From Myxococcales bacterium (GTDB lineage: Bacteria; Myxococcota; Myxococcia; Myxococcales; Myxococcaceae), in NCBI GenBank assembly GCA_003153055.1, contig PMBV01000172.1, positions 22,367 to 46,818 of the forward strand: a DNA stretch of 24,452 nucleotides, given 5' to 3'. Shown here in pieces: positions 23,235 through 24,452 of this stretch; the first letter of the stretch is position 1, and every line of letters starts with the position of its first letter. Below the pieces are notes generated by a model. It searched no databases and was not told the origin of the DNA. It saw only the letters and a program-made list of their open reading frames with translations. A program made the translations under genes and the position numbers.

Positions 23235-24377
23235 GTGTTCACGTCGCTGAGCCTCAAGAACGTTCGCAGCTGGCAGGAGGAGACGATCGCCCTGTCGCCG
23301 TTGACCGTTCTCGTGGGGCCAAACGCCTCCGGAAAGACGACGGTGCTCGAGGTACTCCACCTGTTGAGCCAACTTGCGGGTCCGAGGCACCCAAGCGAGG
23401 TCCTCAAGGGTTGGCTCTCTCCTGACCGGTTTCTCCGCGACGGCGCGCCGGAGCTCGCGATGTCCGTGCAAGGCCGCTCTGGAGACGCGACCTTCTCCGT
23501 TTCGTACGTCTCGGCCATCCGCCCTGAGGGTGGCTTCTACCAGCGGGTCGAGTGGAGCAGTCCGGGAGCCGAGTACAAGACCGAGTGGCACTCCGGGCCT
23601 GAATCGAAGGCGGTCGGTCCCCTTCCATGGGGCAACGGCGAGCCGAAGCATCCGTGGCTGAGCGAGCTCAGCGCCTGCTCCTTTCTTCACCTGGATCCTC
23701 GAGTTCTCGCGCGGCCCAGCTACAGCGAGGATGAGAACCCCCGTATTGAGTTCGATGGCGAAGGGCTCGCGGCCGCGCTTGCCTACATGAAGCTGGAGCG
23801 GGTCGATGATTTCTCCCGAATCGAGGAGGGGCTTCGACGGATCGTTCCCAGCGTGAGAGCGGTTCGCCTTCCGCGAGCCAAGGTATACAGGAACGTCACG
23901 CGCTCGGTAGCCGTCGACGAGATGAAGACCCAGCTCGCTGGCAAGCAGGAGTTCATGGGCAACCGCGTGGTGTTCGAGACGAGCACGGCGGCCAACGTCC
24001 ACGCCGCGCAGGCTGGCGAAGGCACGCTCCTCGCGCTTGGGCTCATCAGCATGCTTACGGGGCCAACGCATCCGCGACACGCCCTGGTCGACGACATTGA
24101 CATGCGCCTTCACCCGAAGGCGCAGGGCGAGCTCGTCAGTCTTCTCCGATCCATGATGCTTGAGCAGAGAGCCTCCGAGCAGTTCATCGGTACCACGCAT
24201 TCCCCGTTCTTCTTGCAGCACCTTGCAGCCAGCGAGGTGGTCGTCGTCTCGCTCTCTGGGGCAAAGTCGATCGCTGGCCGGCTTTCGGAACACCCGGAGT
24301 ACGAGAAATGGAAAGATGTGATGGGGGTTGGCGAGTTCTGGTCCTTCGCAGGTGAATCGTGGCTACTGAAGAAGTAG
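23235..24377 (+). CDS. AAA/RecF-like ATPase (AAA_21 type), possible defence or repair ATPase
   Basis: 380 residues from the GTG at 23235, which gives MFTSLSLKNVRSW, the usual first strand of this family. Walker A is GPNASGKT (residues 28-35). The signature-like region is QAGEGTLLALGL. Walker B is ALVDDIDMRLHP (residues 283-294), where the usual LIDEPE reads VDDID, so the catalytic Glu is replaced by Asp (D287). GTTHSPFF follows as the His-switch region. There is no TOPRIM or nuclease domain after the ATPase core. Proteins of this class serve in phage defence (for example the ATPase halves of two-gene systems) or in DNA repair, usually with a partner gene that would lie beyond the right edge. 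The family is clear; the role is not. Confidence 0.85.
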   Translation: MFTSLSLKNVRSWQEETIALSPLTVLVGPNASGKTTVLEVLHLLSQLAGPRHPSEVLKGWLSPDRFLRDGAPELAMSVQGRSGDATFSVSYVSAIRPEGGFYQRVEWSSPGAEYKTEWHSGPESKAVGPLPWGNGEPKHPWLSELSACSFLHLDPRVLARPSYSEDENPRIEFDGEGLAAALAYMKLERVDDFSRIEEGLRRIVPSVRAVRLPRAKVYRNVTRSVAVDEMKTQLAGKQEFMGNRVVFETSTAANVHAAQAGEGTLLALGLISMLTGPTHPRHALVDDIDMRLHPKAQGELVSLLRSMMLEQRASEQFIGTTHSPFFLQHLAASEVVVVSLSGAKSIAGRLSEHPEYEKWKDVMGVGEFWSFAGESWLLKK

Positions 24378-24452
24378 CGGGCCCAAGGAAATGGGCGTCG
24401 GTCGCCGAGCACGAGACCGATCACGAGTAACCGTTCAGGGGTGGGGTTGAGG

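Noticed and set aside
24359..24430. 23-codon GTG-initiated open frame overlapping the end of the ATPase gene
   Set aside because: Too short, no ribosome-binding site, and no match to known partner proteins of such ATPases.

Overview
This GC-rich window looks like a chromosomal segment of a delta-proteobacterial / Myxococcota-type bacterium. That rests on the overall style: strong GC bias, many GTG starts and stop-start overlaps, a surface lipoprotein with a ricin-type lectin, a predicted outer-membrane barrel, and a good sigma-54 promoter. It is an inference, because no marker gene such as 16S rRNA is present. I see no tRNA, rRNA, CRISPR array or insertion sequence.

Region 1 (1-5704, + strand) is the downstream part of an uptake [NiFe]-hydrogenase operon. 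The order is small subunit (3' part only), large subunit, cytochrome b, maturation protease, HypC-like chaperone, HyaE-like, HyaF-like, and a rubredoxin fused to a HybE/HoxT-like chaperone. This matches the order hoxK-G-Z-M-L-O-Q-R-T of the Ralstonia membrane-bound hydrogenase, with R and T joined in one reading frame. Nearly all junctions overlap or lie within a few bases, so the set is probably one transcript. H2 would be oxidised outside the cytoplasmic membrane, with electrons passed through cytochrome b to the quinone pool. The accessory proteins protect and process the subunits in the cytoplasm.

Region 2 (5705-7365) holds a gene-free stretch with a strong 38-bp dyad, a PspA/IM30-like coiled-coil gene, and a convergent gamma-class carbonic-anhydrase-like gene.

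Region 3 (7403-14736, + strand) holds an exported or membrane protein, a DUF4177-like protein and an RDD membrane protein. These are followed by a tandem two-module ATP-grasp ligase and a P1/DmpA-type self-processing aminopeptidase. A 39-residue, extremely basic protein and a predicted outer-membrane barrel protein come next. The ligase-peptidase pair is the best candidate here for an unstudied small-peptide pathway.

Region 4 (14768-19982, - strand) may be one transcript: a B12-binding-type radical SAM enzyme (apparently leaderless), an archaeal/fungal-type aspartate-semialdehyde dehydrogenase, a GT-C-like membrane protein and a DUF1571-like exported protein.

Region 5 (20000-24452) is accessory in character. 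A phage-tail-lysozyme-domain protein is read leftward from a near-perfect sigma-54 promoter, with two dyads upstream where an enhancer-binding protein would sit and a long hairpin after its stop. A lectin lipoprotein is divergent from it. An AAA/RecF-like ATPase with an unusual Walker B lies near the right edge.
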